A stretch of DNA of 64,000 nt from an uncultured Victivallis sp. (GTDB lineage: Bacteria; Verrucomicrobiota; Lentisphaeria; Victivallales; Victivallaceae): positions 1 to 64,000 of the forward strand of contig CALXOE010000013.1 of assembly GCA_944389935.1 (NCBI GenBank), written 5' to 3'. Below are positions 26,512-35,955 of this stretch, one piece after another. Position numbers and translations under genes: made by a program. The notes beneath the pieces were generated by a model. It was given only the letters and a program-made list of their open reading frames with translations. It was not told where the DNA came from and made no database searches. Every line of letters starts with the position of its first letter. Position 1 is the first letter of the stretch.

Positions 26512-27108
26512 ATGAAAGACACGGAACTTTCGGCGCTCGCCGCCGGACAATGCGAACGCGCGCGAAAACTGCTCGCGCTGTGCCGGATCGTCGAAATCTG
26601 GGAGATGCTCGGCGTCAAGGTCGAGATCGTCGGGTCGCTCCGCAACGGGCTCATGATGAAGCACCGCGACATCGACCTGCATCTCTATTCGCGCTTCCCC
26701 TCCCCCTCCGAGGGACTCGCCGCGCTCCGGACGCTCGCGGAGAACCATCCGGTCCGCCGGATCGAATACACGAATCTGCTCAACACCCCGGAACGGTGTC
26801 TTGAATACCACATCCTCCTGCCGGATGCCGGGGGATTCGAGTGGCAGATCGATATGATCCACATCGTTTCCGGCTCGCGTTACGACGGCCACTTCGAGCG
26901 CGTCGCGGACCGTATTGCGGAGCGTTTCACGCCCGAGATGAAACGCGCAGTGCTGCGCCTAAAATACGAAACGCCCGATTCGGAATCGATCCCCGGCGTG
27001 GAATACTATCATGCAGTTCAGGCGGGCGGCGTCCGCACGTTCGCGGAGTTCACCGAATTCCGGAAGCACCACCCGGCCGCGGAACTGATCGACTGGATGC
27101 CCGCCTGA
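26512..27108 (+). CDS. Nucleotidyltransferase-like protein
   Basis: A 198-residue protein. The stretch VEIVGSLRNGLMMKHRDIDLHLYS near residue 40 has the GS...D-x-D spacing of the Pol-beta nucleotidyltransferase fold, and a further acidic strand, WQIDMIHI, near residue 120 could supply the third metal ligand. The rest shows helical segments (RVADRIAERFTPEMKRAVLRLK). Substrate and role are unknown; small relatives act on tRNA, antibiotics or proteins. The ATG is preceded by AGGAAAGGA, and the promoter fits this start and not the longer upstream frame. Confidence 0.65.
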   Translation: MKDTELSALAAGQCERARKLLALCRIVEIWEMLGVKVEIVGSLRNGLMMKHRDIDLHLYSRFPSPSEGLAALRTLAENHPVRRIEYTNLLNTPERCLEYHILLPDAGGFEWQIDMIHIVSGSRYDGHFERVADRIAERFTPEMKRAVLRLKYETPDSESIPGVEYYHAVQAGGVRTFAEFTEFRKHHPAAELIDWMPA

Positions 27109-27124
27109 ATCCATCCGGCGGAAT

Positions 27125-27610
27125 TCAGGGACGGCGCAGGGGCGGCAGCTCCCGCTTCATGCGGGCCTGATTCGCAAACTGCCAGAGTTCCGGGTCGCGC
27201 GCGAACTTCTTCACAAGCGCGGAGGGCGAACAGCCGAGAACCGCCGCCGTCGCTTTGAGGTCCCATCCATTCGCCTCGGCCACATCGAGCACATGCGCAA
27301 GCCAGAGCGGATACTCCGGATGTTCGAGCGCGCACTCGAACCGTTCCGGCGGAATCGGCGGCGTATTCCGCTCCCCGTAGGCGAGAGCGATTCTGAGCTT
27401 CGCGAGAGCGGCCGCCCGGTTGCGGTGCTGACTGCGTTCGGTACAGTCGGAGGCGACGTAAGCGGTTCCGATCAGCCGCACGCGGGCGGCACTCGAGGTT
27501 TTGTTCCGCTTCTGCCCGCCGTTGCCGCTCCCCTTGAAAAACTCGAGTTCGCACAGATGCGAGAGGGTTTCGTCGTCTGATTTCAAGATTTCGTCGCGAT
27601 TTTCCAGCAT
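27125..27610 (-). CDS. Peptide chain release factor-like protein (GGQ domain)
   Basis: A 161-residue protein consisting of a stand-alone RF-1 catalytic domain. The peptidyl-tRNA hydrolysis motif is seen as FFKGSGNGGQKRNKTSS near residue 25, followed by VRLIG and TERSQHRNRAAALAKL, all conserved in class I release factors. It lacks the codon-recognition domains, like the rescue factors ArfB and MTRFR (C12orf65), so it probably frees stalled ribosomes. The last 60 residues hold WDLKATAAVLGCSPSALVKKFARDP, a helix-turn-helix-like segment in place of the basic ArfB tail; this suggests a different way of sensing the empty A site. Confidence 0.85.
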   Translation of the reverse strand: MLENRDEILKSDDETLSHLCELEFFKGSGNGGQKRNKTSSAARVRLIGTAYVASDCTERSQHRNRAAALAKLRIALAYGERNTPPIPPERFECALEHPEYPLWLAHVLDVAEANGWDLKATAAVLGCSPSALVKKFARDPELWQFANQARMKRELPPLRRP

Positions 27611-27720
27611 ATTTACTTTAACTTTCCGAAATTTGCGCTATTGTTATAGTAATATCAAAATCAGCGGATTGCAAGCACACCCGGCGAAATTCCGGGAATG
27701 CTGCCGGAAATGGAGAAGAA

Positions 27721-29004
27721 ATGAAAGTTTTGGTGATCGGTTCGGGCGGGCGCGAACACGCGCTGGTCTGGAAATTGAAACAGAGTCCCCGGGTGGAAAA
27801 AGTCTATTGCGCCCCCGGCAACGCCGGAATCGCGGCGGATGCCGAATGCGTCGACATCGGCGTCGGCGAACTCGAAAAACTCGCGGACTTCGCGGAACAG
27901 AACCGGATCGACCTCACCGTGGTCGGCCCGGAAGCGCCGCTCTGCGACGGCGTGGTCGACTGTTTCCGCGCCCGCGGCCTCGCGGTATTCGGTCCGACGA
28001 AAGAGGCCGCGCAGCTCGAGGGGAGCAAGGATTTCGCGAAAGCGTTCATGCTGAAGTACAACATCCCGACCGCGAAAGCCGCGACGTTCGAGAGCGAAGC
28101 CCCGGCGGCGGAGTATGTGAAAAAAGAGTTCGCCTCCGGCGCGAAAGGGATCGTCATCAAGGCCGACGGCCTCGCCGCCGGTAAGGGCGTGCTCGTCGCC
28201 GATAACGAAGCGGATGCACTCGCATTCCTGCACGGCTGTTTCGACGGTGCGTTCGGCGCGGCGGGCGCAAAGGTGCTCGTGGAAGAGTGCCTCTACGGGG
28301 AAGAGGCGTCGATCCTCGCGCTCTGCGACGGAAAGACGATCGTCCCGCTCGTCTCCTCACAGGATCACAAGCGCGTCGGCGACGGCGACACCGGACTCAA
28401 CACCGGCGGAATGGGGGCCTACTCCCCCGCTCCGGTCGTGAACGAACAGGTGTGGGAGAAGATCAATACACGGATTCTCGCGCCGTTCCTCAAGGGTGTG
28501 CAGGCGGAGAAACTCGACTTCCGCGGCGTGATCTTCGTCGGGATCATGGTCTGCGACGGCGAACCGAAGGTGCTGGAATTCAACGTCCGTTTCGGTGATC
28601 CGGAGATCCAGCCGGTGCTGCGTCGTTTCGACGGCGACTGGTTCGACGTGCTCGACAAGGTTGCGCACGGCCGCCTTGCGGAAGCGGAGCTCGTCTGGTC
28701 GGAGGATCCGGCCGTATCGGTCGTTCTCGCCTCCGGCGGTTACCCGGGCAGCTATCAGAAAGGGTTCGAGATCAGCGGGCTTGCGGAAGCCGCCGCGACC
28801 GGAGCGGTGGTATTCCACGCCGGAACTGCGTTCAAGGATGGGAAAATCGTGAATGCGGGCGGCCGCGTCCTCGGGATTTCCGCCCGCGGAAAAACCATCG
28901 CCGAAGCGATCGACAAGGCGTATCAGGCGGTGGATAAAATCTCGTTTACTGGCGGATTCTGCCGCCGTGACATCGGCGCAAAAGCGTTGAAATACAACAA
29001 ATAA
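27721..29004 (+). CDS. purD: Phosphoribosylamine-glycine ligase
   Basis: A 427-residue ATP-grasp enzyme that joins phosphoribosylamine and glycine in step two of purine synthesis. Seen: VIGSGGREHALVWKL, CAPGNAGIA, VVGPEAPL, the ATP-grasp loop IKADGLAAGKGV, VSSQDHKRVGDGDTGLNTGGMGAYSPAP, and the metal-binding NVRFGDPE. Length is standard. A TATAGT box near 27647 could be its -10 box, but no clear -35 partner exists. The lipoprotein gene starts 15 nt downstream and phoH follows. Confidence 0.97.
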   Translation: MKVLVIGSGGREHALVWKLKQSPRVEKVYCAPGNAGIAADAECVDIGVGELEKLADFAEQNRIDLTVVGPEAPLCDGVVDCFRARGLAVFGPTKEAAQLEGSKDFAKAFMLKYNIPTAKAATFESEAPAAEYVKKEFASGAKGIVIKADGLAAGKGVLVADNEADALAFLHGCFDGAFGAAGAKVLVEECLYGEEASILALCDGKTIVPLVSSQDHKRVGDGDTGLNTGGMGAYSPAPVVNEQVWEKINTRILAPFLKGVQAEKLDFRGVIFVGIMVCDGEPKVLEFNVRFGDPEIQPVLRRFDGDWFDVLDKVAHGRLAEAELVWSEDPAVSVVLASGGYPGSYQKGFEISGLAEAAATGAVVFHAGTAFKDGKIVNAGGRVLGISARGKTIAEAIDKAYQAVDKISFTGGFCRRDIGAKALKYNK

Positions 29005-29019
29005 AGGAGTATGAAAACA

Positions 29020-29472
29020 ATGAAGAAATTTGCGGCATGGTGTTTCTGCGGGGCGGCTGCGCTGGCGATGCTGAGCGGATGCACGTCGGTCGAATCGACC
29101 CAGAAATTCAACGGGCTCGGCCTTTCCGACCGGGCGGATAAAGCGGTCTGTCACACGTTCGTCGAGATTCCCTGCTACACGTTCTGGGGAATTCCGATCA
29201 TCGGAGGCAGCGCGGCCGGATCGGGCAAAATTTCGATCTTCCAGAACAATGCGGACGTCGAAAGCGCCATGCATCTGCTGACCAGCGAAATCCGCTCGAA
29301 GAACGGCGCGCGCGTGATCAATGCGCAGACTTTCATGATCGAACAGCCCGCGTTGCTCGGACTTCTTACGAAGCGGGTGATGCAGGCCTCCGGAACAGGT
29401 GTCCGCACCCGGACCGAAGCACGTGACCGTGCGCTCCAGCAGTTCGATCAGGAGCCGGTTCCGAGCTACTGA
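29020..29472 (+). CDS. Small lipoprotein of unknown function
   Basis: A 150-residue protein with a signal peptide and lipobox (LAMLSGC) placing the acylated cysteine near residue 21, so it is membrane anchored. The mature part contains HTFVEIPCYTFWGIPIIGGS and a segment that ends QASGTGVRT; I do not recognise a family. Of two in-frame ATGs, 29011 is only 1 nt from AAAGGAG, while 29020 has a workable 10-nt spacing, so I use 29020. It is probably cotranscribed with purD and phoH. Confidence 0.7.
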   Translation: MKKFAAWCFCGAAALAMLSGCTSVESTQKFNGLGLSDRADKAVCHTFVEIPCYTFWGIPIIGGSAAGSGKISIFQNNADVESAMHLLTSEIRSKNGARVINAQTFMIEQPALLGLLTKRVMQASGTGVRTRTEARDRALQQFDQEPVPSY

Positions 29473-29508
29473 CGCAGGAACCGCCGTAAAACAGGAGAGG
29501 AGGAGAGT

Positions 29509-30885
29509 ATGGCGATCAAGGCATTTGTACTGGACACGAACGTTCTGCTGCACAGTGCGCAGAGCATCGAATCGTTCCACGACAACGACGTCGTCATTCC
29601 GATGGCGGTGGTCGAGGAACTCGACAAGTTCAAGAAGAACTCCGATGAACTCGGCCGCAACGCCCGGCAGGTGATCCGACGCCTCGACAAACTGCGGCAG
29701 TCCGCAAGCGAGCCGGGACAGTTGCGCAACGGGATTCCGCTTTCGGCGATCTCGTCGACCGCGACCGGAAAACTCTTCGTACTCTCTTTTGCGGAACTCG
29801 ATGACGGCAAAATGGATTCAAAAATCCGGGAGGTGTTCCGTCTCGACCTCAGCGGGGACTCTCCCGACAACCGGATTCTGAAAGTCGCATTCGGTCTGCG
29901 TGAAAAAGGGCGGCAGGTCGTATTCATCAGCAAAGATATCAACCTGCGGCTGAAAGCCGACGCAGTCGGGCTCAGAGTCATGGATTTCGAGCGCGGCAAG
30001 GTCGACGAACGGGCGCTCTACACCGGATTTCAGGAGGGGAAACTCTCCGCCGCGGAACTCGACTCCCTCTATAAAAAACACGAAATCCCGGCCGGTCCGC
30101 GCTCACTGCTCACCAATGAATTCGTGGTGTTCACTTCCGCCGACGGATCGAAGCAGAGCGCGCTCGCGCGCATGCGGAAAGACCGCCAGCTTCAGGTGAT
30201 CGATTCCGCCCGAACCAACCGGGTCTGGAACGTCTCGCCACGCAACCGGGAGCAGCGCATGGCGCTCGAACTGCTGCTCGATCCGGAAATCCGGCTCGTG
30301 ACGCTCGTCGGCGGCGCCGGAACCGGCAAGACGCTGCTCGCGCTCGCCGCCGCCATGCAGCTGGTGCTCAATGAAAATGCGTATGACCGGATTCTCGTCT
30401 CACGCCCGATCATCCCGCTCGGCAACGACATCGGCTTCCTGCCCGGAGACAAGGGAGCAAAACTCAAAAGCTGGATGCAGCCGATCTTCGACAATCTTGA
30501 TTTTCTGCTCGGCGGCGAAGCCGAACGCAAGGTGAAAAGCTCATCGCACTATTCGGTCGAGGGGTTGATGAACAGCGGCAAGCTCGAGCTTGAAGCGCTG
30601 ACCTACATCCGCGGCCGCAGCATTCCGCGCCAGTTCGTCATCGTCGACGAAGCGCAGAACCTCACACCGCACGAGGTCAAGACGATCATCAGCCGCGCCG
30701 GGGAAGATACCAAAATGGTTCTGACCGGCGACCCGCACCAGATCGACAATCCCTATCTCGACGCCTCGAGCAACGGATTGAGCTACACGGTCGAACGCAT
30801 GAAAGGGCAGTCGCTCTTCGGCCACATCACGCTCGCCCGCAGCGAACGCAGCGAACTGGCCGCACTCGCCGCAGATTTGCTCTGA
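29509..30885 (+). CDS. PIN-PhoH ATPase (PhoH2/YlaK type)
   Basis: A 458-residue fusion. Residues 4 to about 145 are a PIN ribonuclease domain with acidic residues in VLDTNVLLH, EELDKFK, DNRILKVA and SKDINLRLKAD. The C-terminal half is a PhoH ATPase with Walker A GGAGTGKT, SRPIIPLGNDIGFLPGDK, Walker B FVIVDEAQNLTPHE and TGDPHQIDNPYLD. PIN-PhoH proteins act as RNA helicase-nucleases. AGGAGAGGAGG precedes the ATG. The gene ends the purD run and meets a convergent gene 34 nt later. Confidence 0.93.
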   Translation: MAIKAFVLDTNVLLHSAQSIESFHDNDVVIPMAVVEELDKFKKNSDELGRNARQVIRRLDKLRQSASEPGQLRNGIPLSAISSTATGKLFVLSFAELDDGKMDSKIREVFRLDLSGDSPDNRILKVAFGLREKGRQVVFISKDINLRLKADAVGLRVMDFERGKVDERALYTGFQEGKLSAAELDSLYKKHEIPAGPRSLLTNEFVVFTSADGSKQSALARMRKDRQLQVIDSARTNRVWNVSPRNREQRMALELLLDPEIRLVTLVGGAGTGKTLLALAAAMQLVLNENAYDRILVSRPIIPLGNDIGFLPGDKGAKLKSWMQPIFDNLDFLLGGEAERKVKSSSHYSVEGLMNSGKLELEALTYIRGRSIPRQFVIVDEAQNLTPHEVKTIISRAGEDTKMVLTGDPHQIDNPYLDASSNGLSYTVERMKGQSLFGHITLARSERSELAALAADLL

Positions 30886-30919
30886 ACGAGAAAATCCCGC
30901 CCCCGGCTCCGGCTTACGG

Positions 30920-31213
30920 TCAGGGCCGGGTGAGCTCCTCGAGCCGCGTGAGAAAGGCAAGCGCCTCCCGGCGGCAGCTGCCGCACATCTCCGGATTCGG
31001 CTTCAGGGACGCACACACCGCCGGCCGCTCCGGCGAATCGAAGATGCGGCAGCGGAATTCCGCGTCGAGATTCACACACGGCACGCCCGCGGGCTTTCCC
31101 CCCGGCATACCCGGAATCGCCGAAGAGATCGAGGGTGCGATGCAACACGCCCCGCAGCCGGAGCGGCAGGGAAATTCTGCCTCTGAAGAGCTTTTCCCGT
31201 CAAAAGACATCAT
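30920..31213 (-). CDS. YkgJ-type cysteine cluster protein
   Basis: A 97-residue protein of the YkgJ/UPF0153 family, which is thought to chelate zinc or iron. Eight-plus cysteines occur in the family pattern: CRSGCGACC, then [28 protein letters not shown] and EMCGSC. It starts inside the 3-prime end of the ROK gene, overlapping by 14 nt, so translation may be coupled. A longer reading starting at 31252 is possible but adds residues foreign to the family. Function unknown. Confidence 0.8.
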   Translation of the reverse strand: MMSFDGKSSSEAEFPCRSGCGACCIAPSISSAIPGMPGGKPAGVPCVNLDAEFRCRIFDSPERPAVCASLKPNPEMCGSCRREALAFLTRLEELTRP

Positions 31214-32258
31214 CGACCATCTGGACGCCGGAGTGGAGCCGACGGGTTGCACGGTAGATCAGCCCGGCTCGATAGTCGGGCCAGAGGTCGGATTCATAAA
31301 GGAGTTCCGGGCAGACCGCTTTTTCCCCCTCCCAGAGAAACCGGATACGCTGCCGGAGTCTCCGCCCGATCTCCGGCAGCAGAGACTCCCGGACCGAACG
31401 CCCCGAGAGAATCGCCACACGCGGATTCACGATGCAAACCACCGCCCCCAGCAGCAGCGCAACGCCCTCGATATACTCTTCATCAGGAACCTCGGGAGCG
31501 GAAATTTCGCGGATGTACCGCCCGCCGGGAAGCGGCATGCGTCCGATTTCTCCGGCGAAGAAATCCGCTCCGCGCAGCACCCTCCCCCCGACCATGCAGC
31601 CGACACCATACCCGGCAGGATCGAGCAGGAAACAACTGATGTCCTGCAGTTCCGGTTTCTGCTCCGCCATCGGGGCGAGTCCCCGGCGACTGTATCCCAC
31701 GGTGGCGAGATTCAGGTCACGCCCCATCCAGACCGGGACACCGAGCAGTGAATCGAGCTCGTTTTGCAAGTCGACGCTGCGGAACTGACAGAGGTGACCG
31801 CTGTGGATCCGCCCGCCGAACACAGCCGCCGGAAATCCCGCAACCGCCGACCGAACCGGCGGCAGCCCCGACAGAAACGCCGGAAGCACCAGCGACAAAT
31901 CATCGATCAGATACCCCTCCGGCATCGGCGCAAACAACTCGCGCAACACGTGCCCGAACTCGTTCGCCGCCACAAAATCAACCCCCGTATCCCGAAACCG
32001 CAACGACACCGAACAGCTCCGGTCGCCGTCGAGTTCAAACCGCTCCGCCCGTCGGCCCAGCCCGGCATCGCTCATCCCGCTCTTCCGCAGAGATCCCTCT
32101 TCGAGCATCGCATTGACGATCTTGCCGACCGTCATCAGGCTGATCCCGGTCGCCTCGGCGATCTCCGGTTTCGTCGCACAGCCGTTCGAGAGCAGAAACC
32201 ACTTCACCAGATTGCAGTTACATTGTCGCACATTCGGCGACGTACCCGCGACTTTCAT
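31200..32258 (-). CDS. ROK-family transcriptional repressor
   Basis: A 352-residue NagC/XylR-like regulator. Residues about 5-70 are a winged helix ([31 protein letters not shown]), and the rest is an ROK actin-like fold with the glycine-rich [24 protein letters not shown]. The usual zinc-binding Cys-x-Cys segment of ROK proteins is not visible after GEIGRMPL, so effector binding may differ. Sugar ligands are expected. ATG 32258 has AGGGGG 8 nt upstream. A perfect inverted repeat lies just downstream of its -10 box, which implies that it represses itself. Confidence 0.9.
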   Translation of the reverse strand: MKVAGTSPNVRQCNCNLVKWFLLSNGCATKPEIAEATGISLMTVGKIVNAMLEEGSLRKSGMSDAGLGRRAERFELDGDRSCSVSLRFRDTGVDFVAANEFGHVLRELFAPMPEGYLIDDLSLVLPAFLSGLPPVRSAVAGFPAAVFGGRIHSGHLCQFRSVDLQNELDSLLGVPVWMGRDLNLATVGYSRRGLAPMAEQKPELQDISCFLLDPAGYGVGCMVGGRVLRGADFFAGEIGRMPLPGGRYIREISAPEVPDEEYIEGVALLLGAVVCIVNPRVAILSGRSVRESLLPEIGRRLRQRIRFLWEGEKAVCPELLYESDLWPDYRAGLIYRATRRLHSGVQMVDDVF

Positions 32259-32281
32259 TTCCAGTCCCCCTGTTTCAGCCA

Positions 32282-32304
32282 ATTCATAAATAACATTTAT
32301 GAAT
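32282..32304. promoter_or_regulatory. Operator of the ROK repressor
   Basis: Perfect 10-bp inverted repeat, ATTCATAAAT (32282-32291) and ATTTATGAAT (32295-32304), with a 3-nt spacer. It covers the predicted start of transcription of the ROK gene. Confidence 0.75.
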
Positions 32305-32306
32305 GT

Positions 32307-32335
32307 AATATAGCTTCATTCCGGCGAAAAGTCAA
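32307..32335 (-). promoter_or_regulatory. Promoter of the ROK gene
   Basis: TTGACT (32330-32335), 17 nt, TATATT (32307-32312) on the minus strand. Confidence 0.75.
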
Positions 32336-32340
32336 GAGGC

Positions 32341-32375
32341 AAAAAAAAGAGGAGAGCCCCTTATGGAGGCCCCCC
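32341..32375 (-). terminator. Terminator of module B
   Basis: On the minus strand an 8-bp stem with two G-T pairs (32368-32375 with 32351-32358) is followed by TC and eight T residues (32341-32348). It lies about 20 nt after the stop of the 905-residue hydrolase and before the ROK promoter. Confidence 0.6.
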
Positions 32376-32396
32376 TTGTCAAGAAAGAGTTCCGAA

Positions 32397-35114
32397 TCAG
32401 TCGACAAGTGTCGCAGTTCCCCAGTGGGTGCGTGCGGAGCTGTTGTCTGCCCGTCCGCTCCACATGAACTGCCGCAGCCGGCGCGAGCCGTCATCTCCAT
32501 CGTCGAGGCCGATGTCGAAACGGATTTTGCGACCGGATTCCGGCTTGATTCCGAGCGCGCTCCACGGAATCGCCGCCTCCATCGCGTATCCCTTTGAATT
32601 CGGAATCACAACGACCGGAATTTTCGGCTGGGAGGGCTGATTCATGACCCAGGCGCCACCTTTCGACGGTTCGGCCGAGATCAGAATCTGCCGATCTGAG
32701 AAGAGAAGCGGACCGCTTTTTTCGAGCTCCTCGCCGCCGATGAAGAGCTCGATGCAGTCGCTCTGCCACAGGTCTTTTCCTTTCCGGCTGTTCCGGGCCG
32801 GGCTCGGATCGCGGACTTCCGTGAAGAGGTAAAGATTCTTCTCATCCCAGCAGAGCCAGAAGTCGGCACTCACGCCGCCATCCTCCGCACCGTCAACGAG
32901 GCAGGAACCGTCGATCCGTTCCGACGGGCGCCCCGGCCACGGCTGGCGGATGCCGTCCACCTTGTGCCCGGCAACGGCATGCGGAATCTGCACACTCTTC
33001 GCAGCTCTCTCGCCGACCGTTCCCTCCGCGCGCCAGACGAACGGCTCGACTTCGCCGAAGAGCACATCATAGATGCGGTAGTTCGTCTCCATCGCCAGCG
33101 CGAGGAACTCCTTGAACGGGCGATCCGCCACATTCACAAGCCCGATATTCATGCACTCGCCGCTGTAGTGCTGGAAAAATCTTCCGGTCAGCGCCTGATC
33201 GATATAGGCGAACCACTGGCTGCCGACCACGTACGGCAGCGAAGCGGCCTCTTCGACATAACTGCGGTACGCCTTGCCGCGCTCAATCTGGTTGCGGACA
33301 TCGACGACACCGCCGGACAACCCCTGCTCGCCCGTGCCGTAACTCCACTCGGAGAGGATGATCGGTTTCCCGGACAGACGATGAATCCGGTCGAGCAGCG
33401 CCGGATCGATCGTCCGGGTATAATAGTTGTAACTGAAGATATCGCAATATTTTCCGCACGCGGCTACCGCACTTTCCACATTCGCGTTCGCCACAAGGAA
33501 GCGGGCGCCGATCAGCAGATGGTTCGGATCGTATTTGCGGAACGTCTCGCCGATGAGTTTGAAATAGGCGTCGAAAAAGTGCGCCGCATACGCTTCCATG
33601 TCGGTCCACGCTTCGCGGGTCTGAACCGGAAGCGGCAGATCGTTGAGTTCCTCGAAACTGGAGGCTTTCAAATTCCAGGCGGTGTTGAACTTTTCAATGC
33701 GGCGGTACTTTTCCTGAAGCATGCGGACGAGTTCGCGTTTGGCGGCGACTTTGCCGTCGAATCCCGGCACCATGCGGGCGACCTCGGGATAGGGCTGTTC
33801 ATTCGCGATGAAATATCCGATGATGGTCGGATCGTCTTTGGAGCCGGCCAGTTTGCTGAAATTCCGGCCGAGATCTTCGCGGATCGCCGGATCGAACGGG
33901 TCGCAAATGCTCCCGACAATTCCCGCAGGAGTGTACAAGCCGGGAACCCGACCGAATTTTTTCCCGCGGTTTGCCTTTGAGGATGTGGTGAAAGCACCCT
34001 CGCTGTTGAATCCCCATTTGCGCAGCCGGTCGATCTGTTCCGTCTTCCACTCGTCTAGGTCGAAAGGCTTCCCGATTTTGCGGATCCGGTTTGCGAGATA
34101 GTAGGAGAAATCCGTCGCCCAGTGACCGCGGTAGGCGGTCTTGTATTCACTCTCGTACTTCGGCAGCCATTCATAGATCTGTTCACGCCCCTTGATGTAG
34201 GTGTAATCGTCGCAGGGCGAAACCGTGCAGACGCCGAGCTGGAAAAAGACATCCCCCTCCGGAGTGACGAGAACATCCCGGCCCGCAACCTTGTCGGTGC
34301 GGAAGAAACCGGTTGCCTTGAGGTTGAACTTCTCGCGGCTGCCGGGCAGACCGCCCCAGACGGTCCGGGCGGGCGGATTGAGAGAGTCGAAATACGCCTT
34401 ATCAGCTGCGACGTCGTTCTTCAACTCCTGTTCCGAGTGGACTTTTCCGGGAAACTCGAGATCGGTCGGCTGGCCAAAACGGTCGACGCGAACTTTGGCA
34501 ACTTCCGGCTGCTTCGCACTGAATTGGAAAGTCATCTTCTGCTCCCGGTGATTTTCATAGACATCCTGGAACAGTACAAGTTGAAAAATCTTCCACTTCC
34601 ATGCACGGTTGTCCTGCAGCTGCCAGTAGGCGCCGGGATCAATATGGATTCCGATGGAACAGTCGGTGTTGCCGTCGAACAGCTGTAAAGCATTGCCACT
34701 GGCCTGGAGCAGATGGGGCTTTTCCGGCAGATTTTTCGGAAACGGTCTCTTTTCGCCATCTGCACCGAACGAGAAAAAGCCGCTTCCGGCAAATATGATC
34801 GGGATATACATGTCCCAGCGGAGTTTTCCGGCGGATTTCGTTGTCAGAATGCCGGTTACGGTATCGCCGTCGCGAGTCAGAACGATGGCGGGAGCTCCTT
34901 CGGTCAGATAGCTGATTTCGACGCGGGCATCGTCGACGAATTTCACTTCCGGCTTCACGTCCTTGCCGCCCTGTGGCGTAAATTTCGGATAGCGGAACGT
35001 CAGTTTTCCCATCGCGCCGCCGTCGACCTCGATTCCGGAGGCGGTAAGTTTCACAGCGGCCGGAGCGGTCACGCAAAACAGACACGCAACCAGAAATAGA
35101 AGTAGAGATTTCAT
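32397..35114 (-). CDS. Secreted GH50/agarase-like hydrolase with CBM9-like domain (module B)
   Basis: A 905-residue exported protein (signal peptide MKSLLLFLVACLFCVTAPAA). An N-terminal beta-rich region of about 210 residues is followed by a clan-A barrel that opens with GFFRTDKVAGRDVLVTPEG and FFQLGV, as in GH50-type beta-agarases. The proposed acid/base is Glu439 in YFIANEQP and the nucleophile Glu589 in IILSEWSYG. From about residue 720 a carbohydrate family 9-like (DOMON) domain is seen: DFWLCWDEKNLYLFTEVRD and DSIELFI-like DCIELFIGG. It probably attacks a marine or plant galactan, which is inference. It starts 30 nt after the module B prepilin gene. Confidence 0.85.
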   Translation of the reverse strand: MKSLLLFLVACLFCVTAPAAVKLTASGIEVDGGAMGKLTFRYPKFTPQGGKDVKPEVKFVDDARVEISYLTEGAPAIVLTRDGDTVTGILTTKSAGKLRWDMYIPIIFAGSGFFSFGADGEKRPFPKNLPEKPHLLQASGNALQLFDGNTDCSIGIHIDPGAYWQLQDNRAWKWKIFQLVLFQDVYENHREQKMTFQFSAKQPEVAKVRVDRFGQPTDLEFPGKVHSEQELKNDVAADKAYFDSLNPPARTVWGGLPGSREKFNLKATGFFRTDKVAGRDVLVTPEGDVFFQLGVCTVSPCDDYTYIKGREQIYEWLPKYESEYKTAYRGHWATDFSYYLANRIRKIGKPFDLDEWKTEQIDRLRKWGFNSEGAFTTSSKANRGKKFGRVPGLYTPAGIVGSICDPFDPAIREDLGRNFSKLAGSKDDPTIIGYFIANEQPYPEVARMVPGFDGKVAAKRELVRMLQEKYRRIEKFNTAWNLKASSFEELNDLPLPVQTREAWTDMEAYAAHFFDAYFKLIGETFRKYDPNHLLIGARFLVANANVESAVAACGKYCDIFSYNYYTRTIDPALLDRIHRLSGKPIILSEWSYGTGEQGLSGGVVDVRNQIERGKAYRSYVEEAASLPYVVGSQWFAYIDQALTGRFFQHYSGECMNIGLVNVADRPFKEFLALAMETNYRIYDVLFGEVEPFVWRAEGTVGERAAKSVQIPHAVAGHKVDGIRQPWPGRPSERIDGSCLVDGAEDGGVSADFWLCWDEKNLYLFTEVRDPSPARNSRKGKDLWQSDCIELFIGGEELEKSGPLLFSDRQILISAEPSKGGAWVMNQPSQPKIPVVVIPNSKGYAMEAAIPWSALGIKPESGRKIRFDIGLDDGDDGSRRLRQFMWSGRADNSSARTHWGTATLVD

Positions 35115-35144
35115 AAACGGGATTCCTTTCCTTATCTTTATCCC

Positions 35145-35906
35145 CTAATTGCTGAAAATCACCCGCCAGTACGGACCTGCGGCGTTATCCCCTTCACAGC
35201 CGCGGAAGTCGTTGACCCCCCTGGACTCCACCCGACCGTCGATATATACGACATTGCGCCGGTCGCGGTGGACAAAATGCTTAAGCGTCAAAATCGAATC
35301 CGTTCCATTGTAGACAGTGGAATTGATCTTCATCAGACCATCTGTCACAAACACGATTTTGCTCACCGAAGGACGGGTCCCCTTCCACATGGAGTTGATC
35401 TGCTCCTGAAGTTGTTTGATCTTCACCGTATAATCCGGTACTCCGGTTGATTTATTGGCCGCTCCAAACTGACTGGTGTTCAAGGCGGAACAACAAACAG
35501 CGCCATAACCGGCCCGGCCACGCGGTATTTGCCCCCAGGAGGGGTTCCAACCGCCGACGGACTGGCCGTTGTAATTCGCGACTTCATAATTCGGCGACTC
35601 CTTGACCATGGCCGGACAGTTGAATACGGTATAATTCTTCGTGTACACTTCTAGTTTGTGAAACCATCTTCCTGTTGTCGTCGGTTCCACATCGTAATTT
35701 GTGATGCCTCCATTCACAAAATAGTCATTGTTATCTCCCTGATACATGGCGGAAGCCTGGCCGATCGTCTTGAAATTACCCATACATTTCGCGCTCTGTG
35801 CACGCTCGCGCGCCTGATTCAGCGCCGGCAGCAGCATCGCCGCAAGAATCGCGATGATTGCAATCACCACCAGCAACTCGATGAGTGTAAAGAAACGTTT
35901 CGTCAT
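35145..35906 (-). CDS. Prepilin-type protein with H-X9-DG tail (module B)
   Basis: A 253-residue protein beginning [16 protein letters not shown], with the prepilin peptidase site and Glu at +5, then the helix and ALNQARERA. Mid-protein lies [13 protein letters not shown], the usual position of a conserved cysteine block. The C-terminus has [14 protein letters not shown], an H-X9-DG motif. ATG 35906 is preceded by AGGAGGT, whereas the upstream in-frame ATG has no such site. It sits between the LacI gene (49 nt before) and the agarase-like gene (30 nt after), all on one strand. Role unknown; probably coupled to the secreted hydrolase. Confidence 0.85.
   Translation of the reverse strand: MTKRFFTLIELLVVIAIIAILAAMLLPALNQARERAQSAKCMGNFKTIGQASAMYQGDNNDYFVNGGITNYDVEPTTTGRWFHKLEVYTKNYTVFNCPAMVKESPNYEVANYNGQSVGGWNPSWGQIPRGRAGYGAVCCSALNTSQFGAANKSTGVPDYTVKIKQLQEQINSMWKGTRPSVSKIVFVTDGLMKINSTVYNGTDSILTLKHFVHRDRRNVVYIDGRVESRGVNDFRGCEGDNAAGPYWRVIFSN
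35809..35873 (-). repeat. Near-identical prepilin leader DNA, copy in module B
   Basis: These 65 nt match 44024-44088 with three mismatches. They encode the membrane helix from about [19 protein letters not shown] to ARERA. The surrounding gene is much more divergent. Confidence 0.75.
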
Positions 35907-35955
35907 AAAAAACCTCCTGTATTGCAATGCCTTCGGATTCCATTCCATCTTGTTT

